A stretch of DNA of 64,000 bases from Pseudomonadota bacterium (GCA_021324885.1 JAJPIF010000023.1:1-64000), one strand, 5' to 3'. Shown: positions 25,530-35,970, counted from the stretch's first letter. The notes: generated by a model from the sequence alone, not told the origin. Translations and numbers: made by a program.

Positions 25530-26636
25530 ATGGCGTCCGAACATCCACAAAGCTTGCCTGCACCATTTTCTGACCGCGACGCTCCTGCGATCCGCGCCGT
25601 GGGTCTCGCATTTCCGCCCAACTATGTCGAACAGCAGGTTCTGACTGACGCTTTGCGCACTTACTGGAAGGGCAGACATGGAAACCCCCGCCGACTGGAG
25701 GAGTTCCATCGCGCAGTGCAGGTCCGCGGCCGCTATTTCGCCCTGCCCCTGGAGGAGTACCCCGCGCTGGACAGCTTTGCCAAAACCAATCAGGCCTGGA
25801 ACACCGCCGCCCTGCAGGTTGGTGAAGCCGCGGTGCGCGCCGCGCTCAAGCAGGCCGGTCTTGAAGCGGCGGACATCGATCATTTTTTTTTCGTCACAGT
25901 GACTGGAATCTCTACTCCAAGTATGGACGCCAGGATCATCAACCGTCTGGGGATGCGCTCCGGCATCAAGCGTACCCCGATTTTCGGCCTCGGATGTGTC
26001 GGCGGGGCGGCGGGTCTGGCGCGCGCCTCAGAATATACGCGGGCCTTTCCCGACCACATTGCCCTGTTCCTGTCGGTCGAGTTGTGCTCCCTGACCTTGC
26101 AGCGCGACGATCTGTCGCTGGCCAATTTGATCGCGTCGGGCCTGTTCGGGGACGGCGCCGCCGCGGTGATAATCGCCGGCGCGGCACGGCGGACTGACCG
26201 CGGCCCACGCGTTGTCGGGACCCAGTCCACGCTCTACCACGACACCGAACGCCTGATGGGATGGGACATCGTCGACAGCGGTTTCAAAATCGTCCTGTCG
26301 CCGAAAGTGCCCGACGCGGTCAGGGAAAACCTTGGCGCTGACGTGGATCGGCTGCTGGCCGCGCACGGACTTAATCGCGGCGCAATCCGCCATTGGATCG
26401 CGCATACCGGCGGACCCAAGGTGCTGCGCGCAATCGAGACGGCGCTCGACCTTCCCTGCGATGCGCTGGAACGATCGTGGCGGTCCTTGACCGAGATCGG
26501 CAATCTCTCATCGGCATCCGTCCTGTTCGTGTTGGGCGATCTCCTGTCCGACGGGCAGGCGCAAGCCGGCGACTATGGGATGATGATGGCGGTCGGACCG
26601 GGATTCTGCTCGGAACTGGTGCTGCTGCGATGGTGA
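25530..26636 (+). CDS. Type III polyketide synthase (chalcone/alkylresorcinol synthase family)
   Basis: A 368-residue thiolase-fold enzyme with the Cys156-His292-Asn325 triad of type III polyketide synthases: GLGCVGGAAG, WIAHTGGPKVL and GNLSSASVLF. It would extend an acyl-CoA starter with malonyl-CoA and cyclise the chain to a resorcinol or pyrone. The closest described group is likely the bacterial alkylresorcinol/alkylpyrone synthases. ATG 25530 has GCGAGG seven bases upstream. The stop codon lies inside the start of the following methyltransferase gene. Confidence 0.88.
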   Translation: MASEHPQSLPAPFSDRDAPAIRAVGLAFPPNYVEQQVLTDALRTYWKGRHGNPRRLEEFHRAVQVRGRYFALPLEEYPALDSFAKTNQAWNTAALQVGEAAVRAALKQAGLEAADIDHFFFVTVTGISTPSMDARIINRLGMRSGIKRTPIFGLGCVGGAAGLARASEYTRAFPDHIALFLSVELCSLTLQRDDLSLANLIASGLFGDGAAAVIIAGAARRTDRGPRVVGTQSTLYHDTERLMGWDIVDSGFKIVLSPKVPDAVRENLGADVDRLLAAHGLNRGAIRHWIAHTGGPKVLRAIETALDLPCDALERSWRSLTEIGNLSSASVLFVLGDLLSDGQAQAGDYGMMMAVGPGFCSELVLLRW

Positions 26637-27265
26637 TCTCGCTTGGCGCTTACCTGGCGACGTTGGCGGCGGTGGGCGCGGAGCGGATCGTGGAATTGCT
26701 GATCTCGGCGCGCCATACGCGCGCGGCGCTGGCGCGAGGCGCGGTCGAGGCGGGCGCCGGACATTATCCCGCAATCGCCGCATTTCATGTCCTGTTTATT
26801 GCCTGCTGCGGCGGCGAGGCGATTGTTTTCGGCCGGGAATTTCCGCCGTCACTGGGATGGATAGCACTTTTCGGTGCGGCTTGCGCGCAAGCGCTGCGTT
26901 ACTGGGCCGTAACGACTCTGGGCGAACGCTGGAACACGCGAATCATTGTGTGGCCGGGCGCCGCGCCGCTCACCTCAGGCCCTTACCGCCTGATACGCCA
27001 TCCGAACTACCTGGCGGTGACGGTTGAAATGATCTGTGTTCCGATGATCTACGGATGCTGGCGCAGCGCAATCGTATTCTCAGCCGGCAACGCGATCCTG
27101 TTGCGAATCAGGATCGGCGCCGAGGAAGCAGCACTCGGCGCACAATACCAGCAAGCATTCAGCGCAGTGCCCCGGCTATTGCCGCGCTTGCGCCGGCGGG
27201 TTGGCGACGGGGGCCAGGTTTTTCCAGGCCGCAACGATCTTCGTCTTTTCAAACCCCATAAATAA
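26630..27265 (+). CDS. ICMT-family methyltransferase coupled to the type III PKS
   Basis: A 211-residue membrane protein with hydrophobic helices and the ICMT signature SGPYRLIRHPNYLAV followed by EEAALG. The ATG at 26630 overlaps the polyketide synthase stop by seven bases, so translation is probably coupled. Methyltransferases of this type (such as BpsB/YpbQ of Bacillus) O-methylate alkylpyrones made by the adjacent type III synthase; the same job is inferred here. Confidence 0.8.
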   Translation: MVISLGAYLATLAAVGAERIVELLISARHTRAALARGAVEAGAGHYPAIAAFHVLFIACCGGEAIVFGREFPPSLGWIALFGAACAQALRYWAVTTLGERWNTRIIVWPGAAPLTSGPYRLIRHPNYLAVTVEMICVPMIYGCWRSAIVFSAGNAILLRIRIGAEEAALGAQYQQAFSAVPRLLPRLRRRVGDGGQVFPGRNDLRLFKPHK

Positions 27266-27502
27266 GCGCACCGGGCCGGTGCCAGCATCGGAAGTTGCCA
27301 AACGCGCAGGTTTAACCGGCGTTCGCGTCCGCCGCCAAGCGAGTGGAGATGGAGAACACAACAGGGTCAGGACTCGCAGCTTCCGAACGTCATGGATGAG
27401 CCTACCGCCACCCGCGGCGGATTGCATTTACATCGGCAGGTCGATGCAGCCAAAATGGCGAACCGTGCAGGATTTGCTTACTGCCCCCCGGAGGACATTG
27501 GC

Positions 27503-28258
27503 ATGAGAGGCTTGAAGGACAAAGTGGCGCTGGTCACGGCCGCGGCAGGAGCCGGGATGGGCAAGGTCACCGCCCATCGGCTCGCCCAGGAGGGAGCAAT
27601 CGTGGTGGTCACCGATTCTCACGCGCGGCGCACGCAGGAGACGGTGGAAGAACTGGACAGGGAATTTCCCGGGCGCGTAATCGGCTTTCCCCTCGACGTC
27701 GCGAATCGAAACAACATCGATGAGGTTGTGGGGGCTGTGGACGCACGTTTGGGCCGCGTCGATATCCTGGTGAACAACGCCGGGATCAATGCCTTTGGCG
27801 CTGTCAGTGAACTCGATCCGCAGGATTGGCAGCGGGTGCTTGACGTCGATTTGACCGGCTGCTTCAACATGATTCGCGTGATCCTGCCCGGCATGAAGAC
27901 TCGCCGTCAAGGCGCGATCATTAACATTGCGTCGGTAGCGGCATGGACCACCAATTCGTCGGCGCCCTATAACGCCGCCAAGGCCGGAGTGCTGGCGCTG
28001 ACGCGTACGGTGGCGGCCGAGGCCGGCCCCTACGGTGTGCGCTGCAATGCGATCGCTCCGGGCATGATACTGACCAAGTGGGTCGAAACCCATTGGAAAG
28101 AGATCGGCGGAGATCGCATGGCCCGGGATTGCCCGCTGGGTAGAGCCGGCAAGCCCGAGGAAGTCGCCGCGGTGACATGTTTCCTCGCCTCCGACGACGC
28201 CTCCTACATTACCGGAGAAGCGGTGACCGTCAGCGGCGGCTGGTACATGCACGCATGA
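27503..28258 (+). CDS. Short-chain dehydrogenase/reductase (SDR)
   Basis: A 251-residue SDR with NNAG, the Ser/Tyr/Lys set (NIASVAAW, PYNAAKAG) and a C-terminal TGEAVTVSGGW. The first glycine of the cofactor loop is Ala (TAAAGAGMG), a modest deviation. The true start is ATG 27503 with GGAGG eight bases upstream, although the frame is open to 27392. The 237 bases before it show no other gene. Confidence 0.85.
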   Translation: MRGLKDKVALVTAAAGAGMGKVTAHRLAQEGAIVVVTDSHARRTQETVEELDREFPGRVIGFPLDVANRNNIDEVVGAVDARLGRVDILVNNAGINAFGAVSELDPQDWQRVLDVDLTGCFNMIRVILPGMKTRRQGAIINIASVAAWTTNSSAPYNAAKAGVLALTRTVAAEAGPYGVRCNAIAPGMILTKWVETHWKEIGGDRMARDCPLGRAGKPEEVAAVTCFLASDDASYITGEAVTVSGGWYMHA

Positions 28259-28363
28259 CCGCGCTTAAAGGCTTTGGCTGCGCGTGGACGGGCTTTCCAA
28301 GGTGTCGTTTGCAAACCGACAAAAATCTGGCAGGCCTGTTCCAGGCAGCCGTCAGGCGGCCGA

Positions 28364-30361
28364 TCAAGCTGCGGTGGCGCGGGCCAGTTGCCTGATGGCC
28401 GCCTCCAGTGGGCGCTGCGAGTCGCGGTAATCCCGCCATGCCGTGCTCCTGGCGATTAGCGCAGGAGCTGTGCGCATCGTAAACCGACGGGGGTCAAGGC
28501 CGGCGCGGACCTGGTCCCACAAAAGCGGCATCGAAACCGTCGCTTCCGGACGTATCCGCGGCGACAGCGGCGCGACCGCCGACGCCGCGCGGTCATTACG
28601 CAGATAATCCAGGTAGATGCGGCCGGAGCGCTCGCGTTTGGTCATCCTGACCAGATACCGACTGGGGCTGTCCGCCGCCATCCGAATGCAAACTTCACGG
28701 GCGAATTCCCTGGCTTCAGGCCAGGTCAAAGGACGGTCGCGGCGCGGCGCCAGTGGTGTAACGACGTGTAAGCCTTTGCCGCCAGTGGTTTTGCAGAACG
28801 CCACCAGCCCCAAATCCTCCAAACGCTCGCGCATTTCGCGCGCGGCCTCGACCACCGTGCTGAATTCGACGTCGGGGGCGGGATCGAGATCGAACACCAG
28901 GCGTCCGGGAACATCGGGATTTCCCGGCTCGCAATTCCATGGATGCAGTTCGACGGCTGCCGCCTGCGCCATGGCGGCCAGTCCCTCGACGCGATCGATT
29001 TGCAGATAGGGCTGCCGATCTCCCCCAACCTTCACCAAATCGATCAGAGTGGAGGTTCCCGGTTTGCCGTGGCGTTGAAATATGTGCTGGCCGTTGATGC
29101 CGTCGGGCGCCCGGATGATCGAGCAGGGGCGTCCCTTGAGATGTTCGATCATCCAGGCGCCGACTGCTTCATAATAGCGCGCCAAATCCAGCTTCGTGAT
29201 TGGTCCGCCGTCCGGATTCGGCCACAGAGGCTTGTCGGGATTTGAAATCGCCACGCCCATCACCACCGGCTTCGGCTGTGTGGAGGGCCATTTTTTCGGC
29301 CCGGGTTTTTCTGATTCGACGGTCTGCGCCGGCGCGGGTTCTTCGGCTCTCACCTCCGCAGCCGGTTTGTCTTCGCGCAGCCCCTTGAAAGAAGCCTGAC
29401 GCACAAGTCCGTCACTGGTCCATCCGGCGAATTCGATCTCGGCGACCAGATCCGGCTTGAGCCAGTGGACGTTCGAGGCCGCACGCGGCGCATTTTCGCC
29501 GCTGAACGGATTGTGGCGGCTGGCCGCCGACTTCAATCGCGGCATCAGGCGATCCAGCGTGGCGCTGCCGAAGCCGGTGCCGACGCGGCCCAGGTAGATC
29601 AGCCGATCGCCGCGATACGCGCCAACCAGCAGCGATCGGAAACGTCCGTTGGTGTCGGTCCAGCCGCCGATTACCACTTCAAGACCGCCGCGGCATTTGG
29701 TTTTCGTCCAGGTGCCGGTGCGTCCCGATTCGTAGGGAGCGTCGGCCCGCTTGGATACAATTCCCTCAAGCGACATGCGGCAGGCGGATTTCAGCACCGC
29801 GTCGCCGCTGGTTTGGAAATGCTCGACGTAACGAATCAGGGGCTCAGTTCCGGCGGCTTGCAGGATTTCCCGCAACTTTTGCTTGCGCCGGAGCAGAGGC
29901 AGGCGGCGCAGATCCTTGCCCTCCGCAAACAGCAGGTCGAAGGCGAAAAAGATCAGGTGATCGGTCCGGTTTTCTGCCAGCGCGGTTTGAAGCGCGGAGA
30001 AACTGGAGATTCCATTTCGATCCAGCGCAACAACTTCGCCGTCGATGATCACGTCGGGCAAACGGCGCGCGGCGGCGGCGATCGCGCCAAACTTGTGCGT
30101 CCAGTCCAATCCCTTGCGCGTCCTCAACGTCACCTGTCCATTGACAACGCGCAGTTGGAGACGGTAGCCGTCGAATTTGATTTCGTGAACCCACTGCCTG
30201 CCTTGCGGCGGACGATGAAGCGGCTGGCAAAGCTGCGGCGCGATAAAGGCTGGGATGGTGGCTCGCCCGCTGCGAGCGATGGAAACGGTTCTCGTCAGCG
30301 CCTCCCCAGACCGGCTGACCGGCGTGGCGATGGCCGCATCTGAAGCCGCATTCTTCGCCAT
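28364..30361 (-). CDS. ligD: LigD-type ATP-dependent DNA ligase with C-terminal polymerase domain
   Basis: A 665-residue enzyme of bacterial non-homologous end joining. The ligase domain comes first (adenylated Lys62 in [30 protein letters not shown]), then an OB fold. A ~60-residue linker leads to the primase-polymerase domain (LFxN-like [14 protein letters not shown], catalytic [17 protein letters not shown]). The 3'-phosphoesterase module is missing, and no ku gene is in the window. ATG 30361 has GGAGAG seven bases upstream; the frame is open further to 30583. Confidence 0.92.
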   Translation of the reverse strand: MAKNAASDAAIATPVSRSGEALTRTVSIARSGRATIPAFIAPQLCQPLHRPPQGRQWVHEIKFDGYRLQLRVVNGQVTLRTRKGLDWTHKFGAIAAAARRLPDVIIDGEVVALDRNGISSFSALQTALAENRTDHLIFFAFDLLFAEGKDLRRLPLLRRKQKLREILQAAGTEPLIRYVEHFQTSGDAVLKSACRMSLEGIVSKRADAPYESGRTGTWTKTKCRGGLEVVIGGWTDTNGRFRSLLVGAYRGDRLIYLGRVGTGFGSATLDRLMPRLKSAASRHNPFSGENAPRAASNVHWLKPDLVAEIEFAGWTSDGLVRQASFKGLREDKPAAEVRAEEPAPAQTVESEKPGPKKWPSTQPKPVVMGVAISNPDKPLWPNPDGGPITKLDLARYYEAVGAWMIEHLKGRPCSIIRAPDGINGQHIFQRHGKPGTSTLIDLVKVGGDRQPYLQIDRVEGLAAMAQAAAVELHPWNCEPGNPDVPGRLVFDLDPAPDVEFSTVVEAAREMRERLEDLGLVAFCKTTGGKGLHVVTPLAPRRDRPLTWPEAREFAREVCIRMAADSPSRYLVRMTKRERSGRIYLDYLRNDRAASAVAPLSPRIRPEATVSMPLLWDQVRAGLDPRRFTMRTAPALIARSTAWRDYRDSQRPLEAAIRQLARATAA

Positions 30362-30524
30362 GATATGACTCTCCATGCGGTTGCAGAGGCCGCCGCACCT
30401 TGTTTCCATGATACTCAAAATCCGGGTGGCGGCGCACAAATCAGGCCGCAGACGCCATCGCTTTCCCGTTGCGGTCGAGGCGGACAGGGAGGGCCGGGAT
30501 CGGCTATGCTCCAGGTGTAAAGCC

Positions 30525-31874
30525 GTGAAGACCATTATCGAACCTTTTCGTATCAAGAGCGTCGAGCCCTTGCGCCAGACCACGCGCGAGGAACGCGAGG
30601 AATTGGTAAAAAACGCGGGTTACAACCTGTTTTTGCTGCGCGCAAAGGACGTCCTCATCGACCTGCTCACTGATTCCGGCACGTCGGCGATGTCCACCGG
30701 GCAATGGGCGGCCGTGATGCGCGGCGACGAATCGTACGCCGGCAGCGAGAGCTTCTTCCGGATGAAGCGAACGGTGCAGGACCTGATGGGCTTTCGCCAC
30801 GTCATTCCGACCCATCAGGGACGGGCGGCCGAGCGGATCCTGTTCAGTGTCATGTGCCGGAGCGGTCAGGTGGTTCCCAACAACACGCACTTCGATACCA
30901 CGCGCGCCAACATTGAATTCTCCGGTGCGCGCGCCGTTGACCTGCCGGTCCCCGAGGCGGCGGACACGCAGGCGCGGCTGCCCTTTAAGGGCAATATGGA
31001 CGTGGCCGCGTTGGAGCGGTTGATTGAAGCGGAGGGCAGGGAGCGGATTCCCCTGATTATGGTGACGATCACCAACAATTCAGGCGGCGGTCAGCCGGTT
31101 TCGATGCAGAATCTGGAAGCGGTGCGCGCCGTCGCGACGCGCCATCGTATTCCGCTTTATCTCGACGCCTGCCGCTTTGCCGAAAATGCATGGTTAATTC
31201 GCGAGCGCGAGCCGCAATATCGCGACTGGCCGCCGCGGGAAATCGCGCGCAGGATGTTCTCGCTGGCCGACGGCTGTACGTTTTCCGCCAAGAAGGACGC
31301 CTTCGCCAATATCGGCGGGATGCTTTGCACCAACGACGATCGGCTGGCCGCGCAGGAAACCAACCTGCTGATACTCACCGAAGGATTTCCGACGTACGGC
31401 GGCCTGGCCGGGCGCGACCTCGACGCGATAGCGGTGGGGCTGGAGGAGGTTCTCGATCCAGACTATCTGCGCTACCGGATCGCGTCGACCGCGTATCTGG
31501 GCCGCCATCTCGCCGACCAAGGCGTGCCGATCGTGGAACCGCCGGGCGGACACGCGATCTATATCGACGCCGCGCGGATGCTGCCGCACATCCCGCGCGC
31601 GCACTTTCCCGCTCAGGCGCTTGCCGTCGAGTTGTACCGTCACGCCGGCATTCGATCAGTGGAGATCGGATCGGTGATGTTTGGAGAAGCGGCGCGCCAC
31701 GAACTGTTGCGCTTGGCGATCCCGCGGCGCGTCTACACGCAAAGTCATATCGATTACGTGGTCGAGGCAATCCTTGAGGTCAATGAGTATCGCGATCGCA
31801 TCCGCGGTATGCGCATCGTCGAGCAGCCGCCGTTCCTGCGCCATTTCAGCGCCCGTTTCGCGTGGATCGATTGA
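30525..31874 (+). CDS. Tryptophanase / tyrosine phenol-lyase family beta-eliminating lyase
   Basis: A 449-residue PLP enzyme close to the usual family length (456-471). The PLP-binding Lys lies in FSAKKDAF, and the C terminus ([27 protein letters not shown]) is typical. VEIGS near residue 380 matches tryptophanase rather than tyrosine phenol-lyase, which has an Arg there, so indole production from tryptophan is the better guess. GTG 30525 has AGGTG seven bases upstream. No tna leader or permease is nearby. Confidence 0.8.
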   Translation: MKTIIEPFRIKSVEPLRQTTREEREELVKNAGYNLFLLRAKDVLIDLLTDSGTSAMSTGQWAAVMRGDESYAGSESFFRMKRTVQDLMGFRHVIPTHQGRAAERILFSVMCRSGQVVPNNTHFDTTRANIEFSGARAVDLPVPEAADTQARLPFKGNMDVAALERLIEAEGRERIPLIMVTITNNSGGGQPVSMQNLEAVRAVATRHRIPLYLDACRFAENAWLIREREPQYRDWPPREIARRMFSLADGCTFSAKKDAFANIGGMLCTNDDRLAAQETNLLILTEGFPTYGGLAGRDLDAIAVGLEEVLDPDYLRYRIASTAYLGRHLADQGVPIVEPPGGHAIYIDAARMLPHIPRAHFPAQALAVELYRHAGIRSVEIGSVMFGEAARHELLRLAIPRRVYTQSHIDYVVEAILEVNEYRDRIRGMRIVEQPPFLRHFSARFAWID

Positions 31875-31876
31875 TT

Positions 31877-32302
31877 ATGGAATGGAGTTGGCTTGCCGAT
31901 GCGGTCCTGCTCTTCCACGCCGCGTATGTCGGCTTCGTGGTGTTCGGGTTTGCCGCGATTGTGGCGGGAAGCGCTCTGGGATGGCGATGGGTGAGGAATT
32001 TCTGGCTGCGCGCCGCCCATCTGGCTGCGATCCTTTTGGTGGCGGCGGAAGCGATCGCCGGGGCGGCCTGTCCTCTGACCCTGCTGGAGGAGCGGCTGCG
32101 AATCGCGGCGGGCCAAAGCGGTTACCACGGCGGATTCATTGCTCATTGGATCCACCCGCTGATTTTTTTCGATTTTCCGCAGTGGATCTTTACTCTCGCC
32201 TATATCGTTTTTGCAGCGGCCGTCGTCGCCGCCTTTGTGCTGGCCCCGCCCGTCCTGAAACGCCCTAATATAGTGCGCAGCGCACAGCCGCAACATCATT
32301 GA
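31877..32302 (+). CDS. DUF2784-family small membrane protein
   Basis: A 141-residue protein with four hydrophobic segments (about 5-28, 42-62, 90-100 and 105-125). The start WLADAVLLFHAAYVGFVVFG and the CPLT-LEERLR motif fit DUF2784, a family of unknown function. It follows the lyase gene by two bases and may be in the same transcript. Confidence 0.7.
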   Translation: MEWSWLADAVLLFHAAYVGFVVFGFAAIVAGSALGWRWVRNFWLRAAHLAAILLVAAEAIAGAACPLTLLEERLRIAAGQSGYHGGFIAHWIHPLIFFDFPQWIFTLAYIVFAAAVVAAFVLAPPVLKRPNIVRSAQPQHH

Positions 32303-32429
32303 GCATCCACGCAGGTTGTGAGCGCAGTCATCGGCCACGGCATTAGGCGCATCGTCGAGTTGTTGTCCGCCCTCGTTTCTTGATACTTGTCTGTCACACC
32401 ACGACTTGCACACAGCGGAGGTTAGCTCA

Positions 32430-33611
32430 ATGGCAGAGAAGGCCGATCAGATAAACATGGAGCCGCTAGACACCACCGAGACCGACAAATGGGTCGGCGT
32501 GCCACTGGGCGGCGGCCAGTTGAAGGAACCGATCACGGTCACCGACATCCGGCGCTGGGCGCAGGGGATGCAAAATCCCAATCCGCTTTACTACGACGAG
32601 AAATACGCGGCCGAAAGCGCGGTCGGCGAGATCCTTGCCCCGCAATCATTCACCGTCAACTGCACCGTCGGGCACGGCGCCGTCCCCGCGATCCAGGGGT
32701 ATATTCCCGGCACGCATATGCTGTTTGGCGGCGATGAATGGTGGTTTTACGGCCCGCGAATCCGACCCGGCGACAAGATCCGGTCCGACCGCATGCTGTT
32801 CGATTACCGCGTCACGCATACCAAGTTTGCCGGACCGACCATGTTCTCGCGCGGCGATACCACCTATATCAACCAGCATGGCGAAGTGATTGCCAAGGGG
32901 CGGTCCACTTCGATCCGCTACCGCGCCGAGAACGCCCGCGCGATGGACTCGTTTGCCGAACAGCGCAAGCCGCCCCAGTGGACGATTGAAGACCTTGACA
33001 ACATCGAGGCCCAGAAGTTCGAGTACTACAGGACCTTCCAGAACCACATGATCCGTTACTTCAACGACGTGAGGGAAGGCGAGGAACTGCCGGTCCGGCC
33101 GATCGGTCCGCACACGCTGCAGACTTTCACCAGCGAATGGCGCGCCTACATTTTCACCGTCTGGGGCACCGATGAACCCGACAATCTGCCCAACACCTCG
33201 ATGGAAGCCGGATGGCTGCCGGAGATGTCGCGCGATTTCGAGCGCGCAAAAATCGATCCCACCTACGCCGACGGCCTTTACTATGGTCCGTCGCGCGGGC
33301 ATGTGCATGAACGGTATGCGCAACTGATCGGGGTGCCGCGCGGCTACGGCTATGGCGCTACAATGGGGGCCTGGATACTCGACTATCTGACCAACTGGGG
33401 CGGTGAACTCGGCTTCGTGGTCCATTGCAACGCCCGCTATATCGGTCCCGCTTTCGTCGGCGACGCCACCTTCATGACCGGCCGCGTGACCAAAAAACAG
33501 GAAAACGCGCGGGCCAAAACCGGCATCATCACCGTCGATTTTGAAATGAAGAACCAAAACGGGATGCTGATGGCCAAGGGGCCGGCCGAGATCAGGCTGC
33601 CGTCAAGGTAA
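32430..33611 (+). CDS. Double hot-dog MaoC-like dehydratase
   Basis: A 393-residue protein with two hot-dog domains: an N-terminal FAS1-type dehydratase region (about 20-165) and a C-terminal MaoC-like half (about 200-390). The family hydrates enoyl-CoA or enoyl-thioesters, often in steroid or branched-chain acid breakdown. ATG 32430 follows GGAGG by eight bases. A truncated cytochrome P450 follows immediately, hinting at an original steroid- or terpenoid-degradation module. Confidence 0.75.
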   Translation: MAEKADQINMEPLDTTETDKWVGVPLGGGQLKEPITVTDIRRWAQGMQNPNPLYYDEKYAAESAVGEILAPQSFTVNCTVGHGAVPAIQGYIPGTHMLFGGDEWWFYGPRIRPGDKIRSDRMLFDYRVTHTKFAGPTMFSRGDTTYINQHGEVIAKGRSTSIRYRAENARAMDSFAEQRKPPQWTIEDLDNIEAQKFEYYRTFQNHMIRYFNDVREGEELPVRPIGPHTLQTFTSEWRAYIFTVWGTDEPDNLPNTSMEAGWLPEMSRDFERAKIDPTYADGLYYGPSRGHVHERYAQLIGVPRGYGYGATMGAWILDYLTNWGGELGFVVHCNARYIGPAFVGDATFMTGRVTKKQENARAKTGIITVDFEMKNQNGMLMAKGPAEIRLPSR

Positions 33612-33612
33612 A

Positions 33613-33870
33613 ATGGGCAATCCTCCGGCCATCGACCTGCTCAGCGCCGCATCTTTTTCAAACGGGCAGCCGCATGACCAGTTCCGCTGGCTGCGGCGCA
33701 ACGCCCCGGTCTATCGCCATCCGGAACCGCATGGGCCCGGCTTCTGGGCCATCACGCGCTATAACGACGTGCGCGCGGTCGGCCGCGATCCCGGGCTGTT
33801 TTCATCCTGCATGGGAGGAGTGCAGATCGCCGACATCGCCGAGTCATTCCAGTTTGCTCCGCCTCCAATG
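33613..33870 (+). pseudogene. Cytochrome P450, N-terminal fragment
   Basis: The first ~75 residues match the start of CYP125-like bacterial P450s (HDQFRWLRRNAPVYRH, GPGFWAITRYNDVRAVGRDP, LFSSCMGGVQIAD). Homology then stops: there is no I-helix, ExxR or haem-binding Cys region, and the frame runs by chance to 34011 into the end of an oppositely oriented hydrolase gene. The break is near 33835-33900. It lies one base after the dehydratase stop. Confidence 0.75.
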
Positions 33871-33906
33871 GGGGACGTCGCGAGAGCGCTCAGCGCGCGG
33901 ACATGC

Positions 33907-34968
33907 TCAGTCAAGTCCCTTTCTGCCCAGATACTCCGAAAGCAGATCGGCTATTTGCAAATTGTTCAGATCCGCGAATGGGAAGTGAGTGTTGCCATGG
34001 ATGCCGGCTGACGGCAGATCCAAAATGCCGGCGTCGCCGGCTTTGTGGTTGATTAGCTCAACGAAACTGCGCGAGGCCATCGCTGACAGCCGCCACACAT
34101 CCAATGCCGGCACGGGATGCGGCTCTTTTGGGATGTTGTCTCCCCATACGATCTGGATCGGAATCCTGGTCAGGCGCTCGAATTCCTGCGCCGATACCGT
34201 TTCGATCGAGGGCGCTGACGACCCGTCGGACAAGGGCGGCAGCGTCGGCACTTCTGCGCGTGGGAAGCACGATACGAACGGCTCGTACGCCACAATCGCC
34301 TTGACGTTCGCGCTTTTGATCGCCGCCCGCCATCCCATCAGTCCGCCCTGCGAATGAGTCACCAGAATAGCGGGACCGATTCGATCCAACAGCGCGGCGA
34401 TCGCGTTGGAGATGATGCCGGCGTCATCCGCGATACCGGCGACGCCCTGCTGATAGAACTGCTGGAGCGCGTCTTTGGGGAACTGCGTGTTCGGATAAAA
34501 CTCGAAGGGCCGGGGCCCCAGACGCCCGGCCAGAAACGACAGTTCGTGGCCGAAGTTGACGGTCACCGGCGGGATGATCTGCGTGCCGGCCAGGTTTCCC
34601 AGCGGTCCACTGAAAGACGGAATACCGGAGCGGCCCCGTCCGGGAAAGTCGATCACGTAAACCGCAAAGCGCCGGCGCACAAAGATATTCTGGAATCCCT
34701 CGCGTCCATCGGGGGTGCTTTCCCAGGTCTTTCCGGTCTGGCAGCCGCCATGCACCATCACCAGCGGCAGGCGGCGGGCGGCGGGCGGGATTTGATATTG
34801 CGCGTACAGGTGCTCGACGCTGTAAGTCTGTCCGGCGCTGTTAAACGGAAGGAAAAAGCGGGAGGGATCGAACGTGCCCGCGCCCCGCACCGTCCGCCCG
34901 CCCACAAAGAAACTACCCTGCTCGGCGATCGTCAGCGGTTCCTTTTTTGCGGCCTGCTCGTTGGACAT
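33907..34968 (-). CDS. Alpha/beta hydrolase family esterase
   Basis: A 353-residue hydrolase with an oxyanion region VMVHGGCQTGKTWE, nucleophile Ser in VTHSQGGLMG, acid Asp in VWGDN and His in GNTHFPF, so the triad is complete. ATG 34968 has GGAGAG upstream; the frame is open to 35064. Its 3' end abuts the P450 breakpoint, and it is divergent from the SDR at 35091. Confidence 0.8.
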   Translation of the reverse strand: MSNEQAAKKEPLTIAEQGSFFVGGRTVRGAGTFDPSRFFLPFNSAGQTYSVEHLYAQYQIPPAARRLPLVMVHGGCQTGKTWESTPDGREGFQNIFVRRRFAVYVIDFPGRGRSGIPSFSGPLGNLAGTQIIPPVTVNFGHELSFLAGRLGPRPFEFYPNTQFPKDALQQFYQQGVAGIADDAGIISNAIAALLDRIGPAILVTHSQGGLMGWRAAIKSANVKAIVAYEPFVSCFPRAEVPTLPPLSDGSSAPSIETVSAQEFERLTRIPIQIVWGDNIPKEPHPVPALDVWRLSAMASRSFVELINHKAGDAGILDLPSAGIHGNTHFPFADLNNLQIADLLSEYLGRKGLD

Positions 34969-35090
34969 CGCGCAATGACTCTCCTGTCCACGTGATCTGA
35001 CTTCTTCTCGCAGAAAAATGGATGCGGGGCTAGACTTCGCAGGTCCGCCGGATGACTCACGCAACCGCCGGACTCCGATGGAGGATTAAC

Positions 35091-35849
35091 ATGAATCTGC
35101 AAGACAAAGTCGTTCTGGTGACCGGAGGAGCTTCGGGTATCGGACGCGCCACTTCGATCGCGTTCGCGCGCAGCGGCGCCAAAGTCGCACTGGCCGATAT
35201 CGACGGGCGCGGCGGTGAAACCACCCTGGGAATAATTCAACAAGCTGGTGGAGATGCGTTGTTCGTCGGATGTGACGTTTCCTCGGCCCACGATGTCAAA
35301 TCGCTGATCGAGCGCGTCGTGGCCCGATACGGACGCCTGGACTGTGCCGCCAATATTGCCGCGATCGAAGGCTCGCCCCGCCGCATCGATCAGGTGCCGG
35401 AGGAGGAATTCGATCGCGTCATCCAGGTCAATCTGCGCGGCGTGTGGCTGTGCATGAAGTACGAGGTCACGCAGATGCTCAAGCAGGAAAGCGGCGGCGC
35501 GATCGTCAATCTGTCCTCCGCTGCCGGACTGGTGGGCAGCGTGCGCTCACCCGCCTACGGCGCCTCCAAGCATGGCGTGGTCGGTCTGACCAAATCCGTC
35601 GCGCTGCAGGTCGCCAAACAGAACATCAGAATCAACGCGGTCTGCCCGGGCGGCGTCATTACTCCGATGACCGAGCGTATCGCCGCGGCCAGCGGGGGCA
35701 CGCAGGCGCAATTGGGCAGCGCCCATCCGCTTGGCCGAATGTGCCAGCCCGAAGAGATCGCCGCCGCCGTGCTGTGGCTGTGCTCGGATGAAGCGTCGTT
35801 CGTAACCGGTATCGCCGTTCCGGTCGACGGCGGGCTGACTGCGATGTGA
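35091..35849 (+). CDS. Short-chain dehydrogenase/reductase (SDR)
   Basis: A 252-residue classical SDR with canonical TGGASGIG, NIAAIE in place of NNAG, Ser in NLSSAAG, and the YGASK Tyr/Lys pair. GGAGG lies seven bases before ATG 35091. It converges with ftsZ. Confidence 0.88.
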   Translation: MNLQDKVVLVTGGASGIGRATSIAFARSGAKVALADIDGRGGETTLGIIQQAGGDALFVGCDVSSAHDVKSLIERVVARYGRLDCAANIAAIEGSPRRIDQVPEEEFDRVIQVNLRGVWLCMKYEVTQMLKQESGGAIVNLSSAAGLVGSVRSPAYGASKHGVVGLTKSVALQVAKQNIRINAVCPGGVITPMTERIAAASGGTQAQLGSAHPLGRMCQPEEIAAAVLWLCSDEASFVTGIAVPVDGGLTAM

Positions 35850-35952
35850 TCGGGCTGCAGCCTCCGGTGGCTGTTTCTTAGCTTGGCCAGAGATCAGAAT
35901 TTTAATGCGCGGCGCTCAAAAACAGCGCCGCGCAGGGTCCCTCATCTTAATT

Positions 35953-35970
35953 CTCCCCCGGTCGGGGGAG
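35953..35970. terminator. Perfect palindrome between the SDR and ftsZ genes
   Basis: CTCCCCCG (35953-35960) and CGGGGGAG (35963-35970) form an 8-bp perfect inverted repeat around GT, between convergent genes. It may act as a bidirectional terminator although no T-run follows; the short loop means the innermost pairs would open. The remaining bases of this 186-bp gap show no gene. Confidence 0.35.

Noticed and set aside
33871-34011. Continuation of the P450 frame beyond residue ~85
   Set aside because: No P450 similarity, and it enters the 3' end of the opposite-strand hydrolase.
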